Positions 8,974 to 20,412 of a stretch of 64,000 bases of DNA are shown here, in pieces. A program made the position numbers and the translations under genes. This DNA comes from Lepidodermella squamata (taxonomy: Eukaryota > Gastrotricha). Every line of letters begins with the position of its first letter. The first letter of the stretch is position 1. The notes under the pieces were generated by a model. It searched no databases, was not told the origin of the DNA, and saw only the letters and a list, made by a program, of their open reading frames with translations. Location of the stretch: positions 3,286,001 through 3,350,000 of the forward strand of contig JBLDXI010000013.1 of the NCBI GenBank assembly GCA_047495785.1, read 5' to 3'.

Positions 8974-10231
8974 TCAAAAATAGTGGATTTCATCCCTGGT
9001 ATCGTCGTAATCTTGCACCGGTTTGATCATAGCAGCAACTTGGCTAGAACGTGGCGTGTCGAATTCACCGGTAAAATTCTCCTTGCTTTCGCGATGAATT
9101 GAAAAGGAAACGTCATCCTGCGACGACACGAAAGTCGTCTCGGTAACCGACGAATGCGGCGTAGAGTCTTCATCTAGCGGCCGCAGCATTCGCCGCATTG
9201 TTTTGACCTCGGATATGTTCGGCATCGACGAAACATAAGCCATGTTAGTGTGGCCAGTGGCGTCGTAACGAGTCGATAGGGCAGCTGCTGAACGGATTGA
9301 GTTCATCCGGGGTTTTTGACCGTCGCCTATATCCATGTGTTTCGCTAAAATATGCATTTCCCGCTTCCGCTGCTTCTCCTCTGCCTCCTTTTCCAACTTC
9401 TTTTGATTAAGGTGTAGCAGAAGGTTGGCCACACCCTTTTTTTTCGAAACAAATATTACAGAAAAATGACATAGAACACAACAGACTGACCGTTCCTAGC
9501 AGTAGAAGAAGAAACCAAGCGCTATCACTTGATAGTAAAATGCTCATTGGAACATAAAGCCCGTGGTCGTCAATAGTGACTTTGAGATAGCCAGCTACCA
9601 TTAGGGCATCAGTTAAATTTCCGTCGATCATACTGCCCGCAAAGCAATAGACTCCATTGTCTTCGAGGGAAATATTTCGAATTTCTAGCGTACTTGTGCC
9701 AGAATCTACGTCCCAGACAATCGTGTATTTCCTGAAGAAATTAATGAAATTATTGTTTTACTCGAAGAGAGTTCGGCATTTACGCGCTGTTGTTCATGGG
9801 ACCCCATTTTGTGAGGTTATCGTAATTGTAGTAGCAATAAGGACGCTCCATTATCAGGTTATCCAAGTCTGTGGTGCTCCAATCCCGATACCAATGCCCT
9901 GAAAATTCCAAGAAATTAAGGAACGCCGGAATACAAAAGATTTTTCATTTTATGTTCAAAAAATTCAAAATTTCGAGAATTAAAGAGAAAAATTCGCGTT
10001 TTGCTTTGTTAGATTTAGGGATAGTGACTTGCCATAAAGAGCAGGTTCACCCAACAAATCTGCCTCAAAAACTATGTCGCCCCCGGGAAACCGGGAGAAT
10101 CGTGCGTATTTCAGCTCAGGCTCGATTTTGTCATCGTACGGCGACGCAAGAGCCGGCGGGAGTGCTTTCAAGAGAATGAAAACAGCTGAAAATATCAAGA
10201 AAAAGCTCTCATGCAGGTGGCGTTTTGTCAT
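8974..10231 (-). CDS. Single-Ig-domain type I membrane protein, paralogue 1
   Basis: Exons 10231-10033, 9898-9784, 9731-9491 and 9435-8974 encode about 338 residues. Residues 1-30 form a signal peptide (FFLIFSAVFILLKALPPALA). The ectodomain is one divergent V-type immunoglobulin domain, with the core HWYRDW and the F-strand hallmark LEIRNISLEDNGVYCFAG. One TM helix follows (SAWFLLLLLG region), then a charged coiled stretch (KKLEKEAEEKQRKRE) and a Ser/Thr-rich cytoplasmic tail of about 130 residues. The usual B-strand cysteine is absent. Intron 1 has a GC donor (G|GCAAGT), the only splice site that keeps the frame. The acceptor of intron 3 (aaaaaaaag) is weak, so the junction in the TM region is the least certain part. 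The intron phases match the paralogue at 14184-14901. It is probably a cell-surface adhesion or receptor protein; the ligand is unknown. Confidence 0.7.
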
Positions 10232-11727
10232 CCGATAATCGACGCTAAACTTGAAAAACGACTTGCGAACCTCAGCAGCAGCAGGTTTTCAGCTAGAACA
10301 AAAGTAATCGTGTTATTCACGTCTAAGATGATTAGAATGCCGCGTGATAGCCGCAACGCTTCGCGCAGAGTTGCTTATCTTATCAGCTTTGTCGTTGATA
10401 ATTGTACACTGGTAGCGAAAAACAAGTTAGCCACAGCCTGATTTATTCAATTGATCTCACATGACGCGTATCAAACTGATGACCCACTTCGCCTGATTTT
10501 ATAAAAAAAATCACCACATTCATCATCATCATTTGAATCATCGAAAACAATAAGCTCTTCATAACGTCGAGGAGGCGGCGGGCGGTGAGTCGACTATGGT
10601 GGAACTCAGAGAGTTGCAAAGAGAAAACTCAGGAAAAACTTTCATTATCGTCATTTTTCCGGAAAAAAAATCATCGTAATTGCAGCCCACTGAGCGGATC
10701 TCAAATTCTCCAACCATTTTTTTTATCATCAATAACGAAGCAATACGGTTGCGTTTATCGTAGGTATATAGGCATATCATATATATCGACACTCATTTTT
10801 GTCGTCTTCACAAGTCGTTTTCTTTTTCCGCAGTTTTTGAACAAAATTTATAGATATTCATGTTAGATAGTATAAATCAACTTCAATTCAAACGTTCAAT
10901 AACAGGCTGTATCGAGAGAGAAATGAGGTATTTTTCCGCTCGCAAAGTCAATTTCTCCGAAGTAAATTTATCAAAAAATCGCAAGTTTGATGTTTCACTT
11001 CCAACAGCGTACTGTGTATAATCGCGTACAAAAATTGAAGAGGACCGAGAAAGAAAGCATAAATCGCGTGTAATAACCGAACAAAGAAAAACAGAACAAT
11101 AACGAATACAAGGATGCTACAATTCATCATAATATATTTTTCATTTTTACTGAGTTTACACCAATAAATTGCAGATAAGGTTCTCAAACGTACAGCATCA
11201 TCACCCTATGAAGGTTGCACTAACTGATATGATATTTAGAATATAATTATTAAATTATTAACAAACGACAACAGTCTAGCGAATAAATTCTGACGAGCTA
11301 AGATCGCGACTTTTATTGCTTCATTCGAATGCATTCAATTAAATTCAACGACGAAGAAAAAAAGAAGAGAGAGAGAGAGAGTAAAAAATGTGAGCTGGCG
11401 CAACGGACGTACAAAATTTCGTTTTTAAAAAAAGATAAAAATCGACAAGAAATGAATTCATTTGCCCAGATGCGTATGTGTCCTGCTCTTTCGAATCGAA
11501 CTATGATCTTCACTTGTTTATTCGCTAGACATTATTTAGAAGTAGGATACCGACGGAGGAACGAAACAAAATGTGATACTCTTTTTTATCATCGTGACTT
11601 CTTACAACCCTGTTTCACATAGAGAGAACAACAGAAGTATAACAAGACACTACCGTTCAATTTTCTTCTTATGCATTTTCAATGTTGTGTAATTATTATA
11701 TAGAGTCAGCTTGTCTTTTCGTTTTTT
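10232..11727. other. Intergenic region with GA microsatellite
   Basis: Mostly AT-rich sequence between the Ig gene start and the HSF 3' end. An (AG)n microsatellite lies at 11365-11381. HSF polyadenylation sequence is expected at the distal end. A small open frame with a hydrophobic N-terminus is listed separately at 10948-11130. Confidence 0.5.
10948..11130 (-). CDS. Possible 60-aa single-pass membrane microprotein
   Basis: ATG at 11130 opens a frame of 60 codons with a strong hydrophobic segment near the N-terminus (SILVFVIVLFFFVRLLHAI) followed by a second moderately hydrophobic stretch and a basic end (LLRRN). No family is recognised. It sits alone in an AT-rich gap without clear splice partners, so it may be chance. 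Confidence 0.2.
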   Translation of the reverse strand: MMNCSILVFVIVLFFFVRLLHAIYAFFLGPLQFLYAIIHSTLLEVKHQTCDFLINLLRRN

Positions 11728-14016
11728 TCAGTTTGAACCGGATTGCGGTTGTGGCGGCTGGTCGGTCGGCGAGTTTAGAGGCGCACCTGAGACTGACGGC
11801 TGCAATAACAAGGGATCAGCTGATCCTGACACAAGAAAATAATTGGGAGGCAAGTATTTGACTAACTGGGTTCCAGAGCCTCCTGTGCCAGCCTTCGATT
11901 GTCCATCGTCGAGTCCGGGGCTTGCGAGCGGCGTCGAGAGCGGCGACGGCAACGGTGAATCTAACTCAGGGAGCGGCTCATCAGCCGAAAAAAGCTGTTC
12001 GAAAAAAGACTCCATCTTGTCATCTTCGTCAAAACTAGGAAAATTTTGAGAAGTCTTCCGCCTTACGTCAGCTAAAAATTCATCATTAAAAGTAGCGTCC
12101 GCCTCTGGATTACTGTTCGAAAAATATGTGCGCAAATTCGATCGCAGTTGATCAAGGTCGAGTTGCATCGTGTCCAAATGGCTGTTGAAATCCACCCTAA
12201 GGCGAATATAGACCTTGTGTAAAAATTGGCCAGCAATTTTTGAGTCAAGTCAAAACTCACGCGTTGTTAGTGTTAAAGATGTGATTGGCTGAGCCTGACG
12301 ACGTGGATGACGTCGAGGGCGAGTCTTCGGCCGGCACCGGTTGGGGTTGGGGTTGCTGTTGTTGCTGAGCAGCAATCGGCAGGGGTATCACCTTAACCGG
12401 GGGTTCCAATGGGTGCTGAAACACAATTTGATCGTTATTGTTAAAATTTCGCGGAATTCTTACAGATTCCGGAAACTCAGAAGACGATAGCTCTTCAGTA
12501 ATTAGGCCATGCTCCAAATGATTCGTTAAATCTGCTTGCCTAGACGATTCATCGTCAACAATTTCAGAGATCGTCAAACCACCATTGCTAGAATTGTTTG
12601 ATTTCTGGATCAAACAAAGGTCAAAAACAATTATTTAAACTTCTCATTAAATTTCAATTCATTTCATTTAAAAAAATAACGTGCTGTGAGGCTTTGAGTA
12701 TACCGTCTATTAAATTACCCCCGCGTTTTTTGTTCGCTCTTTATTAATAGCGGCGCGCATCAGCGTTATTATTAATACTGTTTACTTAATTCAAAAAGGC
12801 ACTTATAGAGGGAAAAAGCAGTTAAAGCGGATCATGTTTCGTTTCACTAGTGTCTTTAATTTCACGCAAGACGAGTTGCGGAAGGTACAAGTGTGAAACC
12901 GAACACCTATTGAATTTCGAAGTTACGAGCCTGGAGCAAATATTAACCCACATTACATAGAAATTTCAAAATAAATGTGAAGAAATAAAAAATCTAGCAC
13001 GAACTGTTACCTGATAGTCAAACATTTTGCTGACTTTGGCCGGTGACTCATTGCGGTTAGCTGGCGCCCCGGACCGATCGGCTTCAATCATAGGGAAGGA
13101 TCGCTTGGCGGCTGCACCGACGGCATTCAACCCGGACGAGCCGTTGCTGCCGATGACCGAAACCAGGAAATTCACGACCTTAGAAATAATCGTCTGCTGA
13201 TTGTGGCACTTTTGCCGCAGCGACGCCATCTCCCGCCACAGGACCTCGTTTTCGTGGCGAAGTTGCTCCAACTGACTATTCACCGAGTCGTGCTTCTTGT
13301 GAAGCTGCTGGACGTCTGACAGGACTCGTATCGCCATCGGGTCGTTCTGAAGGCTGGTCGCCTGAAGCTGGGCTTGAGTCGCGATCTGCTGGCCCGTGCT
13401 CGGGTGAGTTCCAACCGTCGTTTTCCGCTTGATCGAGGCGACCAGGTCTGGCTGGCCCCGCAGAAACTGGGGGTGGTGGAACTCGACTGACGTCGATTCG
13501 GCATTCTTCACCGAGTACAGCGCGTTGTGACTTGGGTCATGGGAAATCTTGCTGAACCCATCTATAATTTGAACAAACAATTAACGATAAGATCCATAAA
13601 AGTAACCACAACAATTTCGACATTTGCTAAATTTTCAATACCCTAAATTATTTGTGTTTTCAAGTGTAAAGCTGCTAATTTTTGTAGAAATCCTGAAAAA
13701 AATTTTGATTAGCCACAACAGCTTGAACCAACATCCATACTCATCACTTCGACTCGTTTTGTTGACTCTAAAAAGTTGAAATGAATCAAAAATTTTGCAG
13801 GCCTTACTTACACATATTCAGCTGGCGAATAAAACTCGCCATATTGTTGTGCTTGTAAAATTTCGGCAAGATCTCCATAGAAAATCGCGCCTGGTCGTGC
13901 ACGATAAAACTATTGCCGTCTTCACTCCATGAAATTATCGCGGCATTGGCCTGATCCTCCAGCATGCTCCACAATTTGTGAAGAAACGAAGCAACAACAT
14001 ATTGCCGCTCGAGCAT
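11728..14016 (-). CDS. hsf-1: Heat shock transcription factor (HSF1-like)
   Basis: Exons 14016-13812, 13561-13011, 12604-12261 and 12196-11728 encode about 522 residues. The N-terminal winged-helix DNA-binding domain (about 1-110) has FLHKLWSMLED, IISWSEDGNSFIVHDQARFS, MEILPKFYKHNNMASFIRQL and NMYGFSKI, ending in HPQFLRGQPDLVASIKRK. This is followed by the HR-A/B leucine-zipper trimerisation region (about 150-210, VLSDVQQLHKKHDSVNSQLE and following). The C-terminal half is Gln/Pro-rich and acidic/Ser-rich, as expected for activation and regulatory regions. The factor binds nGAAn elements as a trimer and drives heat-shock gene transcription; no chaperone gene lies in this window. Only 167 bp separate its start from the stop of the upstream Ig gene on the same strand, hinting at a shared transcript. 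The first intron (13562-13811) and the third (12262-12603 is exonic; 12605-13010 intronic) hold no other gene. Confidence 0.95.
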
Positions 14017-14183
14017 GGTTAAAAATAAATATTGTAAATGACTAAAAAATAAATAATAAATAATTAATTCAAAAGACAACAAATTCATTCTTAGCAAAAA
14101 ATAAGAGGAAGATTCATAGTCTTCAGATTCAACATTCCAAGCACAAAACAGAAAATGTGAAGAGAATAGCAGTGCACATTTTG

Positions 14184-14901
14184 TCAAACATAAAGATCGC
14201 TTTGAGCGTGTAAAATAACTAGAACTTCTTTGTGAGCCTTCATAGGATCATTGTCGATCACCCAAGCGCGCATTGACAGGTAGAAGAAAATAGCACACGC
14301 CCAAACAAACGCGACAATAAAGACTGAGTATAATGGTAGATTGCTGCCGTGCTCGTCAAGTGTCACCTTGAGGTAGCCCGGCAAGTAATTTATGTCTGTG
14401 ATGTTATCCGGAGGCCAGACCGCGGAACAATAAATGCCAGTATCTTCAATGGTCACGTTCTCAATTATCAAAGTCAAATTGTCATCTTCGATATGAAATC
14501 GCCTAAAACAAAATAATTAACAATGAAATGAAGCTGAATCGATAAGACTTACCCTGTGTCATTTAGCTGATGTATTGGTATCAAATTATCATCGGGGTTG
14601 CAAATTTGTATGTCATAACTGAGACTAGATAATTCACGGGTAATACTTTCCTTAAACCAAGCGGCTTCATAAGGTATGCCTAAGCACAAAAATTAAAACC
14701 AATTTTTAATGAAAATTTGAATAACCCACCATTTATTCCTATCTCATCTTCCTCTTCGTCGAAGTAAACCTTGTACGTAACAGTCGGTCCTGCGTAGACG
14801 GAGTACTTGTTTACTTCCATCATACGGCATTGTCCAAGATTCCGAGTGAGACAAACAATATTGAATACCAACAGAATAATGGTGTATAAAGCTTTTTGCA
14901 T
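14184..14901 (-). CDS. Single-Ig-domain type I membrane protein, paralogue 2
   Basis: Exons 14901-14730, 14679-14553 and 14502-14184 encode about 205 residues. It has a signal peptide (ALYTIILLVFNIVCLTRN), one divergent Ig domain with the core AAWFKE, a cysteine in YDIQICNPDDNL, and the F-strand motif LTLIIENVTIEDTGIYCSAV, then a TM helix (YSVFIVAFVWACAIFFYL) and a short cytoplasmic tail of about 35 residues. Intron phases (1, then 2) and positions equal those of paralogue 1, but the third intron and long tail are missing. As in paralogue 1, the B-strand cysteine is replaced (TYKVYF). A hallmark sequence before the membrane, GYLKVT(L/I)D(E/D)HG, is common to both. It lies between ASNA1 (286 bp upstream) and HSF (167 bp downstream), all on the minus strand. 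The function is unknown; a cell-surface role is inferred. Confidence 0.72.
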
Positions 14902-15186
14902 TTGTCACCGGAACACCTATGAAAGATAGAAATAGATTGACTCGACCGATGCAAATAAAAAGATTATTACGCTCTCCATAAGGTGGATTTTGGCTGCTTC
15001 AAAGCATTCGGTTATTGTTTATAACAATCTAAAATAACATAAGGGAAATCATGTTTGACAATCTTTTATAATCATAATAACATAAATCAATCGAATTCGG
15101 CAGCGAAAGTTTCTTGAATAAGTGATCGCTCATAGAGATTAAAGTGCACCTATCACCATTTTTTAAGCTCTTGGAGCTGCATTAAT

Positions 15187-16275
15187 TTACTTGGAACCGT
15201 TTTCATACATCGGATTGCACTTGCATGGCTCGACTAGATATCTGGAGAAACGCTTGATATCTTCTGCGCCGCGAACCTCGTTTTCCAAAAGCGGCAATTT
15301 CACTACGTGAAAATCTTCCTCGTACAGGTCGGCAATGTTACCAAGGTATTTGTTCTGGAGGCGATTTCGAGCAGCACACATGCGACAAGGTCTGCAGTTG
15401 GGGTCACTATGTTCATCATCAACGAACAGGAGTTGATTTACTATGATATTGCGGACGTCAATGTGTAGGTGCGTCAGTTCTTGAACCAATCGCTCAGTTT
15501 CATATAGAGATAGAAACTCGGCAATGCAAACGCAAACAAATGTTGTCTTTGACGGATCTTTGAACTGCTCGCTAACTTGGCGAATTAAAGGGAGAAGGCC
15601 TTCGAGGCGAGACATCATAGAATCTGAACTGAAACCTTCCATTCCCAGGAATGACGATATTTGATTGATGAAAGGGGCGAATTGATTTTTAACACGAAGC
15701 AGCTTTCCCAAACCATTTTCGACAGTATTGGGGAAATTCAACAAGCGTAAAGTATGACCAGTTGGTGCTGTGTCAAACACAACGACGTCGAAGTCCAATG
15801 ATCTCACAAGATTCATGACTTCGGTATAGCTCATGGCTTCGTCAATACCAGGAAATGTGCTCATCAATTCACCCATCAACTGCTTGCCTTGCTGAAGCAC
15901 GTCTTCCTCGCCAAGCACGTCGTCAGATATTCCAGCTATTCCAGCATTCGGGTCTATTTCCATAGCAAATAGGTTGTCGAATCCTCTTACAGCCTAACAA
16001 CACATCAAACATGATCCTATAATCAATGCATACAATTGAAGCTAACTCACGGTGGGCTGTTTAGTGAATTTCTGCCCGAATGCATCAGAAATGTTATGAG
16101 CAGGGTCAGTTGAAATGAGAAGGACGTTTCGCCGAACGGAAGAAAGTAGAACAGCCAGACTGCAGCTGCAAGTTGTTTTCCCTACGCCACCTTTACCGCC
16201 TACGAAAATCCATTTCAGGGAAGTCTGATCGACAATATTCTTCAGCGTTGGTTCCAGCGGTTGAGCTTCAGCCAT
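15187..16275 (-). CDS. asna-1: ATPase ASNA1/GET3/TRC40, tail-anchored protein targeting
   Basis: Two exons, 16275-16051 and 15993-15187, give 343 residues, close to the usual 340-350. The deviant Walker [11 protein letters not shown] lies at residues 26-35, followed by the switch region [16 protein letters not shown], the A-loop [15 protein letters not shown] and the C-terminal cysteine pairs ([19 protein letters not shown]) that hold zinc at the dimer interface. The methionine-rich client-binding groove element ([19 protein letters not shown]) is present. The dimer takes tail-anchored membrane proteins from the pre-targeting complex and delivers them to the ER receptor. In C. elegans the orthologue also affects insulin secretion. 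It is divergently arranged with SAC1, with about 400 bp between the two ATGs. Confidence 0.97.
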
Positions 16276-16673
16276 TATGCAAGGAACTTATGGTCAAAGA
16301 GAAGATGAAAATTGCGAGGTAACTAAATAAGGTTAAACTTCAGTATAAGCTAAAAAAAACACATGAAGCTTGGAGGGTATGTTTACAGACAGCATACTAC
16401 CTTACGTCATCGAACCATAATGCGGGCGTCCCAAACTAGAATTTCATTCGATCTTTGTTCAACCCATTAAAACTCTAATAAAGTGCGTTAAACTAAAACT
16501 TTTCGAAATTGTAATATTTTGACAAGTTGAAAATGGCAAAGCTACTGATTTTAAATGCCGTTTCTCAGTTTGCGCGAAATGCAAAAAAGGTAAATCCTTT
16601 GCCCCTCACGTGATCCCCCATACCTCTTGCTCATACGTGGTTTATGGCATTGAAAAGAATTTCGTCGGCTGTG
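16276..16673. promoter_or_regulatory. Shared divergent promoter region of ASNA1 and SAC1
   Basis: The 398 bp between the two divergent start codons must hold both promoters. I see no TATA box. A short open frame starting at 16533 (ATG GCA AAG) ends in a donor-like gtaaat but cannot be joined in frame to SAC1 exon 2, so it is more likely untranslated leader or chance. Confidence 0.4.
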
Positions 16674-18686
16674 ATGGCAACGTTAAACTCGGTTCACACG
16701 AACCTCAGGCTGTAAGTTTTTAATAAAATTATTGATGTTGATCAAATTAAACCTGTGCTGTTTGATAGACATAAGACTCCAGAGAAATTTTTCATCGAAC
16801 CTTATTTGTCTGGAAGCAATGAATTGGTCGTTATCGATCGACGTACCGCTCAGCTAAAGCTTGAATGTAAACTACTGCTTTTTCGTATACCAAGTTTTAT
16901 GTTGCATTGTTTCTTCAGCACCGGGTAGTCTGATTCCATCTACCGCCGATGTTCAGGAGGTTTTAGGAATTTTTGGCGTTGTTAGACTAATAGCAGGTAC
17001 GTGCATGTGATCATCCAATTTTGCCTCTGTTCATGAAATTTTTTGAAGGTCCGTACCTGCTGGTCATTACAAAGCATGAAAAAGTCGGCGAAATAAGTGG
17101 TCATTCGATCTTCCGAGCGGTCGAAATCGATATGCTTCCATATGTCAACTCCCTGAATCATCTCAGCCAAGAAAAGGTAGCTTGATTACGAAAGTCTGAC
17201 AGCTTCACGAACATTTTCTGTAACATAGCAACTGGATAATCGCGCATATGTATCGCTCATCGAGAGCCAAGTGAAAACCGACCCTCTACAGTTTTATTAC
17301 TCGTACACGTTTGACTTGACTCACACTCTTGAGCGGGTGGTCTCGGCTAGTGCTGATTTCCACTCTTTACCGCTGCATGAACGAGCAGATGAGCGGTTTG
17401 TATGGAATAGGCACTTGTTGCTGGAGTTCACTCAGCAGCGAGAATTAGCGCGATATTGCCTACCGGTAATGCATGGCTTCGTTGGAATTCAGACCGCCAT
17501 TATTAACTCGAAACCATTTTTATTCGGTTTAATTTCTCGTCGATCATGCTATCGAGCTGGAACACGCTATTACATGCGTGGAGTCGATCTCCAAGGTCAC
17601 GCTGCCAACTTCGTCGAAACGGAGCAGATAGTTCAAGGCAGGGGACAACTAATGTCCTACGTTCAAACCCGAGGCTCGGTCCCACTCGGATGGAGCCAGT
17701 ACCCTGATTTACGCTACAAGCCCCCTCCGTCATTCTGGAACGATCGCGACCTTCAAGCCCAGGCTATCAGGCGTCATTTCGAGGATCAAACATTGCGTTA
17801 TGGTCGGCAGGTTGCTGTTAATTTGGTTAATCAGACTGGCACTGAGTCGAAGGTTGGAAAGTTTTATCTTGAAATGTTATCGAACATCGGAATCCCTGGC
17901 GTGAAAGCTGAGTGGTTTGATTTTCATCATATTTGCGGGACAACGAGATGGCACCGCGTCCAAGAATTGATCAGCCGAATGGCTCCAGATCAGGACGATT
18001 TCGGTTATTTCCACTTACTCAAAGACGGCACAGTTGAGCGTCGCCAAACCGGCGTCTTTCGCACTAATTGCATGGACTGTTTGGACAGGACAAATGTTGT
18101 CCAGTCAGAATTTGCGATGCGCATTCTTAACGAACAGCTTCAAAAGCTGGGCATTCTGGATCCTGGTCTCGATGTTCGTACTCATGAGGGTTTTTATCAG
18201 ATTTTCCGTACGCTGTGGGCAGACAACGGTGACGCTTGCTCGAATCAATACGCCGGAACCGGAGCGCAAAAAGTCGACTACGTTCGTACTGGTAAACGAA
18301 CGTTAACCGGTCCTCTTAATGACGGCTACAAGGGCTTGATGCGCTATGTTAAAAACAATTTCTTGGATGGGCAACGACAAGATGCGATTGATCTAATGCT
18401 TGGTAATTACTCTGTTGACGAAGAGTTGCAGGACAGCCGGGTCGGTTGTAGCCCGTTGCGGATGCCGAAAAGTTGGCGTTATGTTGTGTTACCCATGGTT
18501 CTTTTGTCCGCCTCGGCCATGTTTACAATCAGCTTGATTTTACCGGCGGAAGACCCTTTTTGGCAAGCTATCGTTTTGCTGTTTTGGGCCACGGCTTGGC
18601 TGATTACGATGATGTTGATCCTAAGCCACGGCAAAGAATTTGTCGATCGGCCGAAACTGGCCTGGCCAAAGCACAAAATTGACTGA
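16674..18686 (+). CDS. sac-1: Phosphoinositide phosphatase SAC1 (SACM1L)
   Basis: Five exons: 16674-16711, 16769-16866, 16919-16996, 17049-17176 and 17229-18686, encoding about 599 residues (human 587). The SAC domain begins with LHKTPEKFFIEPYL and contains YDLTHTLER-like YTFDLTHTLERVV, PLGWSQYPDLRYKP and the catalytic CX5R motif RTNCMDCLDRTN (C395, R401). Two C-terminal TM helices (WRYVVLPMVLLSASAMFTIS and WQAIVLLFWATAWLITMMLI) anchor it in the ER/Golgi. It dephosphorylates PI4P at ER contact sites. The start at 16674 was chosen because MATLNSVHTNLRLHKTPEKF aligns in length with the vertebrate N-terminus; an in-frame ATG at 16644 would add ten residues. CDK4/6 follows 261 bp downstream on the same strand. 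Confidence 0.97.
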
Positions 18687-18947
18687 TGTGATGCTTAGCT
18701 TAATTTCACCCTAGAAAACAATTTGCGTGCTTTTATTAAATTTTTTGCTGCGCTGAGCCAAATTTATGGCACTAATAATTTTGCCTATTATTGTATCGGA
18801 ATTGATCGGTGAGTGTTAACTACTACGGTTCGAATAGATGATTTATTGAAAACTAACGATTCCTGAAAAATTGGTGCAAAGTAAAACGGACTGTGAGCAG
18901 TGAATTCTTTGTTTTCTTAGGTTCAATTTTCCGTTAAATTTGACTTT

Positions 18948-20412
18948 ATGGCCCGGAGTTATGATGGGCCGCCGCGTTATCCGTTACATTCAGCCATAGG
19001 TAATGGCGCCTACGGAAATGTCTACAAGGCCCATGACCGAGAATCGGGAGCTGTAGTCGCGTTAAAACAGGTTCGAATTCGGCGAACAGACAACGGCTGC
19101 CCGGCTAGTCTTTTACGTGAAGTAGCTGCGCTAAAACGCCTTTCGGCTATCAATAACGATAATCTAGTACGGCTACTCGATGTTTGCTACGTTCGTGAAA
19201 CCAGTAATTTGTACCTGGTTTTCGAGCATTTGGATCTCGATCTCGCTACTTGCCTTCAGAACCCGGACAAGGTCAAATTTGCTAAACCACTCGATCCTGC
19301 ACAGGTATGTTTCGCTTATTCGTTTGATTGTTTCGAATTTCGGGATTTATTTTAAGGATGATTAATAATTTTCTCTGATATTTTTTCAGGCTTTCAGACA
19401 GTTAATGCTAGGACTAGTGCATCTGCACTCTCACGCACTACTCCACCGCGACATTAAGGTGGGTAAATAACGCACTTGATAGATGTTTAATGACTCAAAT
19501 TACGTGTAATTACAGCCGGCTAACATTTTGCTGAGTAAACCTTATGGTCACGTTAAGTTGGCCGATTTCGGCCTAACTCGCGTTTACACACTCGCCTGCT
19601 GTCTGACCTCTGTTGTCGTAACTTTGTGGTACCGCGCACCTGAAATTGTTCTGCGAACTGACTACGGCACTCCGATTGACATTTGGAGTTGCGGCTGTGT
19701 CCTAGCTGAAATGTACCTGCAAAAGATGCCGCTTTTCGCCTCAGAAACAGACAGCGACGTTGCTCAATTAAAAGCAATTTTCTCCACAGTTGGCCTGCCA
19801 ATACGCGACGAATGGCCTGTAGACGCTGTTGTACCCTACGACTCTTTCTCAACTTGGTACAACACGAATCGTTTGAGCCTTGGCGAAAATGAAGAGAGTA
19901 AAAATTCGGAGGATGGAAATGACGATAAGTTGGACAGTTCAACCTATGACTGTTTTGAGGTGACAAATTTATCTCGTCGTCTTTCGAGTATTCTACCGGC
20001 ATCAACCCCCGAACTAGCGATTGATCTCATCGCGAAGTTATTGTCTTTTGATCCGACTCGCCGCCTTAACGTTTTCGAGGCGTTGAATCACCCTTTCATT
20101 AGTCAAACTTCAACTTATCATGGTTTGAATTGTAAACATTGCTCGCAACCAATCACGACTGATTCTTCTGAATCGTCGCAAGTTAGCGCTGTTGAGGAGA
20201 AAGAGAATGAAAACGAGGAGGATGAGTCCAAATCCGAGGCTGATGAAAATGAGGCCGAAAAAGTGGATGAGCCGAAACCAACTCTGCCGGTTCATCATCG
20301 ATTGCCGACAATTTTACGCCAGGGTAAGCGGAAATCAACCTCAGGCGATCTAAATAAATCGAGTGAAATCAAGCGGACGCCGGTGGGTGATGAAAACAAT
20401 AATAAGGAGTGA
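18948..20412 (+). CDS. cdk-4: Cyclin-dependent kinase 4/6 homologue with acidic insert and tail
   Basis: Three exons: 18948-19304, 19390-19458 and 19516-20412; 440 residues. Kinase landmarks are IGNGAYGNVY (17-26), K40, the cyclin-binding helix PASLLREVAALKRL (52-65), HRDIKPAN (138-145), DFG (159-161), and TSVVVTLWYRAPE in the T-loop. The CDK4/6 signature is the TSVVVTLWYRAPE segment together with a P-x-S-x-x-RE helix, as against PSTAIRE of CDK1/2. In animals it partners cyclin D to phosphorylate Rb and drive G1 progression. Two oddities are an insert of about 40 acidic residues before the final kinase helices (ENEESKNSEDGNDDKLDSS) and an acidic, Lys-rich C-terminal extension of about 90 residues. 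AATAAA lies at 20731-20736, 320 bp after the stop. The family call is strong. Confidence 0.93.
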
